In this document: one piece after another, positions 23,744 to 32,858 of the stretch
Layout: every line of letters starts with the position of its first letter
Numbering within the stretch: position 1 is the first letter of the stretch
Origin: an uncultured Mycoplasmatota bacterium
GTDB lineage: Bacteria > Bacillota_I > Bacilli_A > RF39 > UBA660
NCBI GenBank assembly: GCA_947643405.1
Contig: CANRVY010000010.1
Location: 1-45,616 of the forward strand
DNA length: 45,616 bases
Reading direction: 5' to 3'
Notes under the pieces: generated by a model
What the model was told of the DNA's origin: nothing
Seen by the model: the letters and a program-made list of their open reading frames with translations, nothing else
The model's database searches: none
Position numbers and translations under genes: made by a program

Positions 23744-24487
23744 TTACTTACTATAATCAACATTATTTAAATAAAGACCTGATGAAGGTGCCGTAATACC
23801 AGCTTTTCTTCTATCTTTTGCTTCTAAAATATCTATAATATCAGTACTTTTTTTCTTTCCTTTTCCTATTTCAATTAAAGTACCAACCATATTGCGAACT
23901 TGATACCTTAAAAAACCAGTTCCAACAAAAATAAATGTAATCAAATTTTTATTTTTAGAATCAATTAATAAATTTGTTCTAATAATTGTTCTTTCAAAAT
24001 CCTTTTCTTCATCTACTTTTGTAAAAGAACGAAAATCATGAGTTCCTTCTAAATATTTTAAACCTCTCATCATTTCATTAATATCAAGTTTTTCACAACA
24101 TTGGAAAACATAATCCTTTTCAATTGGATTATATTCTCCCATGTTCAGCTTATAAATGTATTCTTTGCTTATTACATCAAATCTTGCATGAAAATCATTT
24201 TCTACAATTTCTATCTTTTTAATATAAACATCATTTGAAATCATAGAGTTGAGAGAATGCTTTAAACGGTCTACTTCTATTTTGTAATCCAAATCAAAAT
24301 GGGCTTTTTGATTGATTGCATGAACACCAGCATCAGTTCTTCCTGAAGCATGAATTGTTATTGCTGTATTTCCTGCTATTTTAAATAAGGATTTTTCTAT
24401 TTCTTCTTGTATCGTTTTACCATTTGGCTGCTTTTGATAGCCTTGATATTTTGATCCATCATATGAAAAAGTCATTAAATATCTCAT
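23744..24487 (-). CDS. truA: tRNA pseudouridine synthase A
   Basis: A 247-residue TruA making pseudouridine at tRNA positions 38-40. It has FSYDGSKYQGYQKQP near the N-terminus, the catalytic Asp in HASGRTDAGVHAINQKAHF, and FVGTGFLRYQVRNMVGTLIE near the C-terminus. Its ATG overlaps the ecfT stop by four bases, so it is translationally coupled in the ecfA1-ecfA2-ecfT-truA unit. Length is typical. Confidence 0.95.
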   Translation of the reverse strand: MRYLMTFSYDGSKYQGYQKQPNGKTIQEEIEKSLFKIAGNTAITIHASGRTDAGVHAINQKAHFDLDYKIEVDRLKHSLNSMISNDVYIKKIEIVENDFHARFDVISKEYIYKLNMGEYNPIEKDYVFQCCEKLDINEMMRGLKYLEGTHDFRSFTKVDEEKDFERTIIRTNLLIDSKNKNLITFIFVGTGFLRYQVRNMVGTLIEIGKGKKKSTDIIDILEAKDRRKAGITAPSSGLYLNNVDYSK

Positions 24488-25236
24488 CCTAAAATCTCCT
24501 TTTTAATAATAAGCAATAAAACCAATGCATACATCATAATCATATAGCTATCAAAAATCTTCCAACGATTCATTCTAAAATTCGTTCTTTTATTACTGTG
24601 ATAAAGTCTTAAAGCCATTGCCTTTCTTAAATCTTCTGACCTTTTGATCGATAAAGACAAAATCGTTCTACCCATAGATTTTAAGATGATCAATTTCGTG
24701 ATTAAATTAGAATGCTTATAGTCAATCCCTCTACTAGCTGCTGATGTTAAAATACGACTTCCTTCATCCACCATATTTGGAATAAATCGAATCGATTCTG
24801 TAATAGAAAGCGCTATAGCAGATACATTAAGACCAAATAAATTAAAAAAACTTAAAATTTTTTCAAAACCATAAACAATCTCTGTTATTGGAGTTGTTAA
24901 TGTTAACATAGTAAAATAAAATAGAATCAGAGTAATCTTTACCATAAAAAAGAAACTATCTAATAACGGGATATGAAAAATAATTCCAATTATGAATAAA
25001 ATCATATAAATAGGAATCACAATTTTAATGGTTCTGAAATAATGAACAATTGGAATATTTGTTAATAACAAGAATAGAAAAGTAAGCATCAATAAGAAAA
25101 CGTTCAATTGCCAAGTTGTAGATAAAAAGGTCGTAAAAATAAATATAAAAATACATAAAAGTTTTGAGATTGGATTCATTGCGTGAACTTTAGAGCGTAC
25201 TGGATAATACCTTCCTAACATTATATTATGAAACAT
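24484..25236 (-). CDS. ecfT: ECF transporter transmembrane subunit EcfT
   Basis: A 250-residue membrane protein with about five TM spans between residues ~25 and ~240 and the two short Ala-Arg-type coupling motifs of EcfT (AASRGIDY and a later MALRLYHS), which contact the ATPases. It is the shared T component for vitamin and metal S components encoded elsewhere. It overlaps ecfA2 by 11 bases. No S component lies in this window. Confidence 0.93.
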   Translation of the reverse strand: MFHNIMLGRYYPVRSKVHAMNPISKLLCIFIFIFTTFLSTTWQLNVFLLMLTFLFLLLTNIPIVHYFRTIKIVIPIYMILFIIGIIFHIPLLDSFFFMVKITLILFYFTMLTLTTPITEIVYGFEKILSFFNLFGLNVSAIALSITESIRFIPNMVDEGSRILTSAASRGIDYKHSNLITKLIILKSMGRTILSLSIKRSEDLRKAMALRLYHSNKRTNFRMNRWKIFDSYMIMMYALVLLLIIKKEILG

Positions 25237-26074
25237 GACGATAAATATCCTTTATTAAATCATTAACATCATCACGATAGCCAAGCTTGATTCCTTTTCT
25301 TTTTAATACTTGATAAGAAAATTCCATTATAGTTGGTCTAACCACTTCGTACTGTTCTAATAGTTCACTTTCAAATACCTCATATTTTGTTCCTTCTAAA
25401 ACCTTTTTTCCTTCATGAAATACAAATAGATAATCAGCTATTTTATGTATCATATTTACATCATGAGTTACAATAATAATCGTTTTATGATACTTATTCT
25501 TAAGCAACTTCAGCATTTTTAAAAAGCTTTTCTCACTAATACTATCCAATCCTAATGTTGGCTCGTCAAAAATTAAAACATTAGGATTAAATGCTAATAC
25601 AGAAGCAATAGCTACTTTTCTCATTTCGCCATTACTAAGTTTCATTGGATCTCTTTCTAAATAGGAATCATCTAAGCCAACCATTTTTAAAGCATCACTA
25701 ATTCTCGAATCAATCTTATCTAATTTATAAGAAAACTGTTTCATTCCAAAAGCAATTTCTTCTTTTACAGTTGGAAGAAAGAATTGACGTTTTGGATTTC
25801 CAAATACATATCCAAGTTCTACTCTAAGATTATTTACGTTTTTTATTTTACAATTTTTTTCCATTAGATAATCGCCAATTTGAATGCTGCCTAGAGTCGG
25901 CAATAAAAGAGCATTCATTAGTTCTAAAAACGTGGTTTTTCCACTTCCACATTTCCCAATAATGCCATTTATTTTTCCTTCTTTTACTTCTAAATTGACA
26001 TCCTCTAAAATCAACTTTTCTAAAGGCGTATTTTCCTTCTTACTATAATAAACACTATCATACTTTATTTCCAT
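25226..26074 (-). CDS. ecfA2: ECF transporter ATPase EcfA2
   Basis: A 282-residue ABC ATPase: GIIGKCGSGKTTFLELM (Walker A), a Q-loop segment YVFGNPKRQFFL, LSNGEMRKVAIA (signature), VLIFDEPTLGLD (Walker B) and IIVTHDVN (switch His). The long C-terminal part past ~225 is typical of EcfA2. It overlaps ecfA1 by ten bases and ecfT by eleven. It powers vitamin uptake with EcfA1 and EcfT at the membrane. Confidence 0.93.
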   Translation of the reverse strand: MEIKYDSVYYSKKENTPLEKLILEDVNLEVKEGKINGIIGKCGSGKTTFLELMNALLLPTLGSIQIGDYLMEKNCKIKNVNNLRVELGYVFGNPKRQFFLPTVKEEIAFGMKQFSYKLDKIDSRISDALKMVGLDDSYLERDPMKLSNGEMRKVAIASVLAFNPNVLIFDEPTLGLDSISEKSFLKMLKLLKNKYHKTIIIVTHDVNMIHKIADYLFVFHEGKKVLEGTKYEVFESELLEQYEVVRPTIMEFSYQVLKRKGIKLGYRDDVNDLIKDIYRHVS

Positions 26075-26871
26075 ATTGCGTTCACCATCTCATCCATATC
26101 TAAAATCATATGATCTAGTACTCCATAATACATTAATCGAATGCTTAAATCTGCTAAAAAAGGTAATTCTAAACCTGCTCTTTTTAATTTGGATTCCTGT
26201 TTTAATATCTCTTCTTTTCTTCCCTGCAATAATACTTTCCCGCTTTGTAAAAGGACAATATCTTTCCCATATAAACTTTCATTTAAATCGTGTGTGATAT
26301 TTAAAATGGTAACTCCCTTTTCATTGCATTCCTTTAATATCCCCAAAATTTTTCTTTTTGAAATTTCATCTAACATTGATAAAGCTTCATCTAAAATTAA
26401 GATTTGAGGATCTGCAACAAGAGCACTTGCTAAAGATACAAGTATTTTTTCTCCTTCACTTAATGTATGGGGATCACATTCTAATAACGACTTTATTCCA
26501 ACACAATCCGCTATTTCGTCTACTTTTCTCCATATTTCTTTTTTGCTTTTATTTTGATTTTCTAAAGCAAAAGCTATTTCGTCCATCACTGTTTCAGCTA
26601 CAAACACGTCTTCAGGATTTTCAAATACAACTCCTATTTCCATTCTAATTTGTTTCATATTATTAGAACACAAAACCAAATCATCTATTTTAATATAACT
26701 ATCTACTTTTATAAGGCCTAATAAAATTTTTATCAAAGTACTTTTTCCACTTCCAATTGGTCCAACTAAAGTTGTAAAACTACCTTTTTCTAACTTAAAA
26801 GAAAGTTTGTCAAAAATGTAATCAGGACTATTCTTTTCATATTGATAAACTAAATCTTGAATTTCAATCAT
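26065..26871 (-). CDS. ecfA1: ECF transporter ATPase EcfA1
   Basis: About 268 residues, ABC ATPase: LVGPIGSGKSTLIKIL (Walker A), GVVFENPEDVF (Q-loop), LSEGEKILVSLA (signature; the third position is E rather than Q), ILILDEALSML (Walker B, DEA) and LNITHDLNE (switch). I chose the ATG at 26869-26871 because GGTGA lies five bases upstream; a longer frame begins at TTG. First gene of the conserved unit ecfA1-ecfA2-ecfT-truA-rplM-rpsI. Confidence 0.92.
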   Translation of the reverse strand: MIEIQDLVYQYEKNSPDYIFDKLSFKLEKGSFTTLVGPIGSGKSTLIKILLGLIKVDSYIKIDDLVLCSNNMKQIRMEIGVVFENPEDVFVAETVMDEIAFALENQNKSKKEIWRKVDEIADCVGIKSLLECDPHTLSEGEKILVSLASALVADPQILILDEALSMLDEISKRKILGILKECNEKGVTILNITHDLNESLYGKDIVLLQSGKVLLQGRKEEILKQESKLKRAGLELPFLADLSIRLMYYGVLDHMILDMDEMVNAIWK

Positions 26872-26964
26872 AGAATTCACCGCCAAACTTCCACTATTAT
26901 AATATAAAGTACACTTTTTTACAATAAAAAATGATATATCATAATAGTCATATAATATGACTTA

Positions 26965-27819
26965 TCAATACTTTTTTGCATACACTTTTTGATGCTCTTC
27001 CTTTACAATTGGAGACTTCCGTGTATCATCCCAAGGTCGCGTATAAAATATTGTGTTCCTATATTCTCTAATTAGTGAAAAATAATACTTTAAAATTTCT
27101 TCTGACGTAATATTTCTAGTGTATCCTAAATCATCATGACTTAAAAATGTATCATGGCTCTCAGCATATTTTATCATAGCATTTCTATCACTACTATCAT
27201 AATTTCCAAGAATATGCATATAGCGTGCATATTCATTCAATACTTCTATATTTTCTTCAAAAATTACTTCTCCATATAAAAATAATCCATACTTTTTTAA
27301 TCGATAAATAATATTTGGCCATAAACGATAACCTTCACTTGGTAGTCCAATCGATTTTGCTGCATCAAATGGAAATCCACTTACTCCGCAGTCAATCAAT
27401 TCATTTAGAAACGTTACAATCATATCTTCTACATCTGGATGATAAACATTTAATCCTGGTAAATTCATACAATTGTGAATAACATCTTGTCTATCCTTCC
27501 AATTACTTACAATTTGCTTTGGTTTCCGATATTCAGAATGACTCTGTAAATTTTGATTTACGCTTTCATGAGGTTCTAAATCATTACCTACCATTCCAGC
27601 AGTATGATTACAAATAACATCTGCAAAAACACGTATTCCACATTTTGCTGCTTCTAAACATAAATTACACAAGTCCTTTTTGGTTCCATAATAATTTCCA
27701 ATAGAAAAATCTATTGGTTGATAGGACATCCACCATTCCTTTAATCCTTCTTCTTTTAAAGGCTAGATGGGATTGATTTGAATTGCTTCAAAACCTTATT
27801 CTTTTCCCCCTATTATCAT
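26965..27819 (-). pseudogene. broken GH13 alpha-amylase-family gene
   Basis: An open 254-residue stretch (26965-27729) holds the family blocks: ADVICNHTAG (region I), GFPFDAAKSI (region II, nucleophile Asp kept but the usual Arg is Pro), FLYGEVIFE (region III Glu) and ESHDTFL (region IV). Reading upstream in the same frame gives GFEAIQINPI, a TAG (27763-27765), PLKEEGLKEWW, then MSYQPIDF: clear family sequence broken by a nonsense codon. A second stop, TAA (27796-27798), lies just before GFEAIQ. The N-terminal ~60-70 residues and the usual C-terminal domain are missing. TAG ends other genes here, so recoding is unlikely. Confidence 0.85.
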
Positions 27820-27834
27820 TATATCAAAAATTAA

Positions 27835-27864
27835 CAAAAAAAAAGAAGTATATTTTTACTTCTT
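27835..27864 (-). terminator. terminator after typA
   Basis: AAGAAGTA/TACTTCTT stem with a 6-nt A/T loop, followed on the minus strand by T9; the typA stop lies inside the hairpin. Confidence 0.85.
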
Positions 27865-29658
27865 CGCATCATATTTTTTACGTTCATTTGTATTCAATAT
27901 TTTTTTACGAATTCTAAATGAAGCTGGTGTTACTTCTACTAATTCATCACTATTAATATAATCTAAACAGGTCTCAAGAGGCATTAGTCTTGGTCGTTTC
28001 AAAACTACTGTATGGTCACTTCCTGAAGCACGTGTATTGGTTAATTTTTTACCTTTTACAACATTAACTGCTAAATCATTATCATGAGAATGTTCTCCTA
28101 CTACCATTCCTTCGTAAACGTCAGCACCTGGTTCAATAAACATAACTCCACGGTCTTCTAATTGTCCCAATGCATAAGCAGTTGCTTTTCCGTTTTCCAT
28201 AGAAACTAGTACTCCTAGTTTTCTTTCTCCTACTGCACTTCCTGCCATTTTACGATATTCTTTAAAAGTATGGTTTAACATTCCATAACCTTTTGTCATA
28301 GTCATAAATTCTGTCATAAATCCGATTAAGCCGCGAGATGGAACTGTATAATTTAGTCTTACTTGCCCATCACTGCTATTCATATTTTCCATTGTTCCTT
28401 CACGGTTTCCTAAAGCTTCAATTACACTTCCAACATACTCTTCTGGAACATCAACTTGAACATCTTCATATGGTTCACATTTTACACCATCAATTTCTTT
28501 CACAATAACTTCTGGTTTTGAAACTTGAAGTTCAAATCCTTCTCGTCTCATATTTTCAATCAAAATTGATAAATGTAATTCTCCTCTTCCTGATACAATA
28601 AATGATTCACTATCATTAGGAATTACTTTTAAACTAACATCTCTTTCAGTCTCTTTCATTAGACGCTCTTCAATTTTCCGAGCTGTTAATATTTTACCTT
28701 CTCTTCCACAAAATGGAGATGTATTTACACCAAATGTCATTTGTAGTGTTGGCTCATCAATACGAAGCAAAGGTAACGCTTCTTCACTACCAACTGTACA
28801 AACGGTTTCCCCTACCTCAATGTCTGGAAGTCCTGCTATAGCAACAATATCTCCTGCTTTTGCTTCTGTTACTTCAATTCTTTTTAAACCCATATAGCCA
28901 AACATTTTCTGAATTCTAAATTGTTTGATACTTCCATCAATGCGAACGCAGCTAACCATTTCATTAACCTTCATTTTTCCGCGTTTTACACGCCCTATTC
29001 CAATTCTTCCTACAAAATCATTATAGTCAAGTAAAGCTGGCTGAAATTGTAATCCACCTTCTTCATTTACATCTGGAGCAGGAATATAATTTACGATCAT
29101 ATCCAAAATTGGATCCATCGTATGTTCTTGAGTAGAAGGATCTGGATCTAAACTAGAAGTTCCAGCCAAGCCTGATGCATAAACAACAGGGAATTCTAAT
29201 TGTTCTAAATCAGCTCCTAATTCAATAAACAAATCTAATACTTCATCCACTACTTCTTTGGGACGTGCTGATTCTTTATCAATTTTATTCACTACTACTA
29301 CTGGTGTTACTCCTGCTTCTAAAGCTTTTTTTAAGACAAAGCGAGTTTGTGGCATCGTTCCTTCATATGCATCAACAACCAATAATACACCATCTACCAT
29401 ATTCATAATACGCTCTACTTCTCCGCCAAAGTCAGCATGCCCTGGAGTATCTAAAATATTGATACGGCATCCTTTATAATTTAATGCTGTTGTTTTCGCT
29501 AAAATGGTAATTCCTCGTTCTTGTTCAATCGCATTTGAGTCCATTGATGTAACTTCTTCATTATCACGAAATGTTCCTGACATTTTTAATAATTGATCAA
29601 CCAATGTTGTTTTTCCATGGTCAACATGCGCTATGATAGCAATATTTCTTATATTCAT
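27856..29658 (-). CDS. typA: ribosome-associated GTPase TypA/BipA
   Basis: A 600-residue translational GTPase: IIAHVDHGKTTLVDQLL (G1), RGITI (G2), DTPGHADFGGEVERI (G3), VNKIDKESARP (G4), then EF-Tu-like domain 2, EF-G-like domains III and V, and a C-terminal domain rich in basic residues. It acts on ribosome assembly and stress-related translation, especially in the cold. The length is about normal. AAGGGAAGTG precedes the ATG. It is a single-gene unit. Confidence 0.96.
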   Translation of the reverse strand: MNIRNIAIIAHVDHGKTTLVDQLLKMSGTFRDNEEVTSMDSNAIEQERGITILAKTTALNYKGCRINILDTPGHADFGGEVERIMNMVDGVLLVVDAYEGTMPQTRFVLKKALEAGVTPVVVVNKIDKESARPKEVVDEVLDLFIELGADLEQLEFPVVYASGLAGTSSLDPDPSTQEHTMDPILDMIVNYIPAPDVNEEGGLQFQPALLDYNDFVGRIGIGRVKRGKMKVNEMVSCVRIDGSIKQFRIQKMFGYMGLKRIEVTEAKAGDIVAIAGLPDIEVGETVCTVGSEEALPLLRIDEPTLQMTFGVNTSPFCGREGKILTARKIEERLMKETERDVSLKVIPNDSESFIVSGRGELHLSILIENMRREGFELQVSKPEVIVKEIDGVKCEPYEDVQVDVPEEYVGSVIEALGNREGTMENMNSSDGQVRLNYTVPSRGLIGFMTEFMTMTKGYGMLNHTFKEYRKMAGSAVGERKLGVLVSMENGKATAYALGQLEDRGVMFIEPGADVYEGMVVGEHSHDNDLAVNVVKGKKLTNTRASGSDHTVVLKRPRLMPLETCLDYINSDELVEVTPASFRIRKKILNTNERKKYDAKK

Positions 29659-29796
29659 AAATACACTTCCCTTTTTTATAACTGACGTATTATACCATAC
29701 TTTTAATAGATTTGTAAATATTTTTTATATGTAAAAAGACATGCTAAAATAAAATTCATTTAAAAATCCATAATGTTAATAAATTTTTTTTACAAC

Positions 29797-29832
29797 AAAA
29801 AAGGAAGATTTGATAAATATTTTCATTCTTCC
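29797..29832 (-). terminator. terminator after the 59-aa gene
   Basis: GGAAGA (29803-29808) pairs with TCTTCC (29827-29832) across an 18-nt loop; on the minus strand T6 follows. Confidence 0.7.
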
Positions 29833-29834
29833 CT

Positions 29835-30014
29835 TTACCTTTTTTCATTTTCTGGATTACTAGTTACATTATGATTTGTAAAGGTTTCAGTTCCTATTAA
29901 CAATTCGTTCTCATCACTGCTTGTAGATAATAAATCTGTTGATGAAGAGGTTTCGGACTGATTCCCCATTAATTTTGATAAATCAACAATCGTTTCAGCT
30001 GGATCATTACTCAT
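29835..30014 (-). CDS. small acidic hydrophilic protein (59 aa)
   Basis: A 59-residue frame with a perfect AAAGGAGG six bases before its ATG (30012-30014), starting MSNDPAETIVDLSKLMG and then rich in Ser, Thr, Glu and Asn, likely disordered. It is 15 bases after the membrane protein gene on the same strand and ends at a terminator, so it is the second gene of a two-gene unit. No family recognised. It may be an accessory peptide of the membrane protein. Confidence 0.6.
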   Translation of the reverse strand: MSNDPAETIVDLSKLMGNQSETSSSTDLLSTSSDENELLIGTETFTNHNVTSNPENEKR

Positions 30015-30029
30015 AAATATCCTCCTTTC

Positions 30030-30596
30030 TTAAATAACACTTATGTAAATAATAATTGAAACCAATGTAGCAAAAACTCCATAAACAGATTTCCTAAATG
30101 CTTCTGCTTTTTTTTCATTTAATTCCCTATGTTGCATAATAATATCTCTATATGTAAAAATAATTTTAGCAAGAGCTGCCAATCTCATTTGTTTCAATAA
30201 CATTTCATCTATATGTTTCACTTCAAAATTGTTATATTGTTTGACATTGATTACAAGGACAACCATAAACAAAGTAAATCCAAAACAAATATACACTGCT
30301 AAACCGCTAATTACTTTAATAAAGTCTATAAAAGTCAAAGACATGGTCATTTGTGAAATAATATCTTTAATTTGAACTTTTTCAAAAAGAAAAATGCAAA
30401 TCGCCCCTAATAAAGTTATAATTAATCCTGCTCGATCTTCAAAACTCTGCTTTTTATTTCTTTCAATTTCATATTCACTTCGAACCGTTTCTAAATATTC
30501 TACTATAGCAGTTGAATCTAAATCAGTTTTCTTTAAAGTATCATCTGCAAATGACTTCTCCTTCTCTATTTTAAATGATCTTTTGATTTGTAACAT
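30030..30596 (-). CDS. three-TM membrane protein of unknown function
   Basis: About 188 residues. After a charged ~60-residue helical N-terminus (EYLETVRSEYEIERNKKQSF) come three hydrophobic spans: near AGLIITLLGAICIFLFE, near VISGLAVYICFGFTLFMVVL, and the C-terminal FATLVSIIIYISVI. A basic helical loop with KQMRLAALAKII lies between spans 2 and 3. The layout recalls small multi-TM SLATT-like proteins linked to nucleotide signalling, but I cannot confirm that. I chose the ATG at 30594-30596 because AAAGGTGG lies eight bases upstream. It is followed by a 59-residue gene. Confidence 0.6.
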   Translation of the reverse strand: MLQIKRSFKIEKEKSFADDTLKKTDLDSTAIVEYLETVRSEYEIERNKKQSFEDRAGLIITLLGAICIFLFEKVQIKDIISQMTMSLTFIDFIKVISGLAVYICFGFTLFMVVLVINVKQYNNFEVKHIDEMLLKQMRLAALAKIIFTYRDIIMQHRELNEKKAEAFRKSVYGVFATLVSIIIYISVI

Positions 30597-30608
30597 ATAA
30601 TCTCCCAC

Positions 30609-31071
30609 CTTTTGGATTTACAAAATATTATAATCTTCCTTTTTCTTTTTTACAAGTAAAATTCTAAATAAAAAAAATTTGTTGTTAAGCTGAACGTTTT
30701 TTGAACAAATTAGTCGAAAAAAGTACAGTTTTTGTTGCACTTAATCCCGAAAATTACTAATGGCATCCTAAACTATATCAAGTGTCTCACTTACTTTTTC
30801 ATTTCACTAAAAAAAATTATAGTTTAATTATAGCTGATTATTCTAAAATTATTGATAAGAACTATTATAAAATATAAAAAGTTAAGCAAACTATTATTGT
30901 TTTCTAGAAAAAGTATTATAAGAACAAAAATTACATTCTCAAAAATAGCGCATAAATTATTTAACACAATCTATATCTATAAATATAAATCAGATTTTTG
31001 AAATAATTGAGCAATCTTCATATAAAAAATATAAAAAAAATGATAAAATAATATTAGAATGAGGTGCAATC
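30609..31071. other. 463-bp gap with a possible gene remnant
   Basis: Very AT-rich with no intact gene. On the plus strand one frame reads VFVALNPENY, a stop near 30758, then HPKLYQVSHLLFHF and NYSLIIADYSKIIDKNYYKI to a stop near 30876. It has the composition of coding sequence but no ribosome site and no match I recognise. It may be decayed coding sequence or chance. The promoter of the 31072 gene must lie at the right end. Confidence 0.3.
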
Positions 31072-31551
31072 ATGAGAAATGTTATTACAATACATATTGA
31101 AGATAAAGATGACTATACAAGTCCCTATAATGATCAAAAACTAAATTCAGAACTACTCTCTTATATATTAGATGAAAATAAAGGGATTCCTTTAAGTCAT
31201 ACAATAGAAATAGAAGTCAGCAGTCCAAAAACGTTCTCTAAGGAAGAAAGAAATGACTTTGTTGACATTTTACGATCTAACCTTGGCGAAGACATTAAAG
31301 AAAGTTACTTGGAATTGAAATTTACTTATATTAGAGCCATTATTTTATTTTTTATTGGTGTCATCTTCGTTTTATTTTCCCATTTTTCTTCCGCTCATGA
31401 ATTAATCGCCGAAATTGCACTAATTATTGGATGGGTTGGAGTATGGGAAGCTTGTTACATATTCCTATTTGATAATATGCACAACAGAATTAAAATCAGA
31501 AAATTTAAAAAATTAGTAAATGCAAAGGTAAATTTCTATGAAAAAAATTAA
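31072..31551 (+). CDS. two-TM protein of unknown function, partner of the thermonuclease gene
   Basis: A 159-residue protein: a soluble N-terminal ~80 residues (acidic, with a SKEERNDFVDILR helix), then two TM spans at about 85-103 and 109-132, and a basic tail (NRIKIRKFKKLVNAK). GAGGTG stands five bases before the ATG. Its end overlaps the thermonuclease gene by 14 bases, so they are co-expressed. No domain I recognise. Confidence 0.65.
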   Translation: MRNVITIHIEDKDDYTSPYNDQKLNSELLSYILDENKGIPLSHTIEIEVSSPKTFSKEERNDFVDILRSNLGEDIKESYLELKFTYIRAIILFFIGVIFVLFSHFSSAHELIAEIALIIGWVGVWEACYIFLFDNMHNRIKIRKFKKLVNAKVNFYEKN

Positions 31552-32158
31552 ACTTTTATTTCTATTAAGCTTCTTTCTTTTTATTCCAAATGTAACAGCG
31601 AATGAAAAAATTCCAGTTACGCTTTCAAAATGTGTAGATGGTGACACAGCAAAATTTGAATTAAATGGAGAAACGATTACAGCTCGATTTCTTGCAATTG
31701 ATACTCCTGAAACAAAACATCCAACAAAAGGAGAAGAGCCTTGGGGAAAAGAAGCTAGTAATTTTACTTGTGACAGTTTACAAAAAGCCAAAAAAATTGA
31801 ACTAGAGTATGATTCTAATAGTGATAAAACAGATAAATATAATAGACATCTAGTATGGATTTTTATCGATGATGAATTATTGCAAGATAACATTATAAAA
31901 AAAGGATATGCAGAAGTCGCCTACTTATATGGAGATTATAAATATACTCCATTATTACAGGATCATGAAACGATTGCTAAAAAAGAAAAATTAGGAATAT
32001 GGGGAGAACAGCCAAAAGAAAAAATCAATTACTGGTACATTATTTTGGGTATTATTGGACTCCTTGTTATTTATTTCGTTGGTTCCAAAAAAACAAAAAA
32101 GAAAATTAAAAATAAAATAAAAAAAATTTTAAAAAAAGAAATCCAGAGTCGTTTATAA
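31538..32158 (+). CDS. membrane-anchored thermonuclease (SNase family)
   Basis: A 206-residue secreted-type nuclease. Residues 1-21 are a signal peptide or N-terminal anchor (LLFLLSFFLFIPNVTA). The SNase domain at ~27-155 has VDGDT (33-37), R50, IDTPET (54-59) and DKYNRHLVW, matching the calcium and catalytic Arg/Glu residues. A TM span near 174-192 and a Lys-rich tail follow, so it is tethered to the membrane with the nuclease outside the cytoplasm. It overlaps the preceding gene. Likely roles are nucleic acid scavenging or turnover. Confidence 0.88.
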   Translation: MKKIKLLFLLSFFLFIPNVTANEKIPVTLSKCVDGDTAKFELNGETITARFLAIDTPETKHPTKGEEPWGKEASNFTCDSLQKAKKIELEYDSNSDKTDKYNRHLVWIFIDDELLQDNIIKKGYAEVAYLYGDYKYTPLLQDHETIAKKEKLGIWGEQPKEKINYWYIILGIIGLLVIYFVGSKKTKKKIKNKIKKILKKEIQSRL

Positions 32159-32174
32159 AACTCTGGATTTTATG
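32141..32174. terminator. shared terminator between convergent genes
   Basis: ATCCAGAGT (32141-32149) pairs with ACTCTGGAT (32160-32168); TTTT follows on the plus strand and an A-run lies to the left, so it can work both ways. The thermonuclease stop is in the loop. Confidence 0.85.
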
Positions 32175-32850
32175 AATTATAATCTTTATATATTTTCCTT
32201 AATTGTTTTTTATTTTGTCTAATCCATCGCTTATAACTGCTTGATGATGGTTGATAAGCAAAGAAGTCATAAAAACCATTTTGCTTTACATTAATACTGA
32301 TAATAAAATTATATACGTTTTTATTTAAATCTTGATAGACACATAAAATTCTCAAATGTTCTTCTGTTATAATTCCATCTTCTTCTTTTATATGATGAAT
32401 TAGTTTTGTTTGCATCTTTTTCTCCTCACCAGATGCAATATCAAAAGTTGTAAATAATTTTTGGTTTCTTTCTTTGTTGCTTTGTTGAGAACCATGAATC
32501 TGAGTTCCAACTAATAAATTATAAAACTTAATATTCGTTGCGACTCCATAACCTATATTATGAATAATCAAGTTTAAATCAAGTCTATTTTCAGATTCCA
32601 ATTTATCAATTTGTTCTATATCAATATACTCATTTAATTCTCGATAATTTCTTCCTAAAGCAATCAAGTAATAAGCATATAAATCAATTTTTTCTAATGC
32701 TTCTATTTTACTCAATACTAAATATGGTCTATGCTTTTCCATATTTTCATATTTAATACGATTACCTACTGTATAAATTGTCGCAAAAACAGTAATTAAT
32801 AATGATAGTAATGGAAATAAAACATTTAACCAAAATTCTAATAAATTCAT
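32170..32850 (-). CDS. single-TM hypothetical protein
   Basis: A 226-residue protein with one TM span at about 7-27 (VLFPLLSLLITVFATIYTV) and a soluble C-terminal region with alternating charged strands (LNLIIHNIGYGVATNIKFYN, then LCVYQDLNKNVYNFIISI). The pattern resembles small membrane-tethered beta domains. No catalytic motif recognised. It lies eight bases after the NUDIX gene on the same strand, so it is probably co-transcribed. Confidence 0.6.
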   Translation of the reverse strand: MNLLEFWLNVLFPLLSLLITVFATIYTVGNRIKYENMEKHRPYLVLSKIEALEKIDLYAYYLIALGRNYRELNEYIDIEQIDKLESENRLDLNLIIHNIGYGVATNIKFYNLLVGTQIHGSQQSNKERNQKLFTTFDIASGEEKKMQTKLIHHIKEEDGIITEEHLRILCVYQDLNKNVYNFIISINVKQNGFYDFFAYQPSSSSYKRWIRQNKKQLRKIYKDYNS

Positions 32851-32858
32851 ACAATCAC

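Noticed and set aside
27763-27798. Reassigned TAG/TAA codons in the amylase gene
   Set aside because: TAG and TAA end many intact genes here (for example the RM gene with TAG), so the stops are real lesions.
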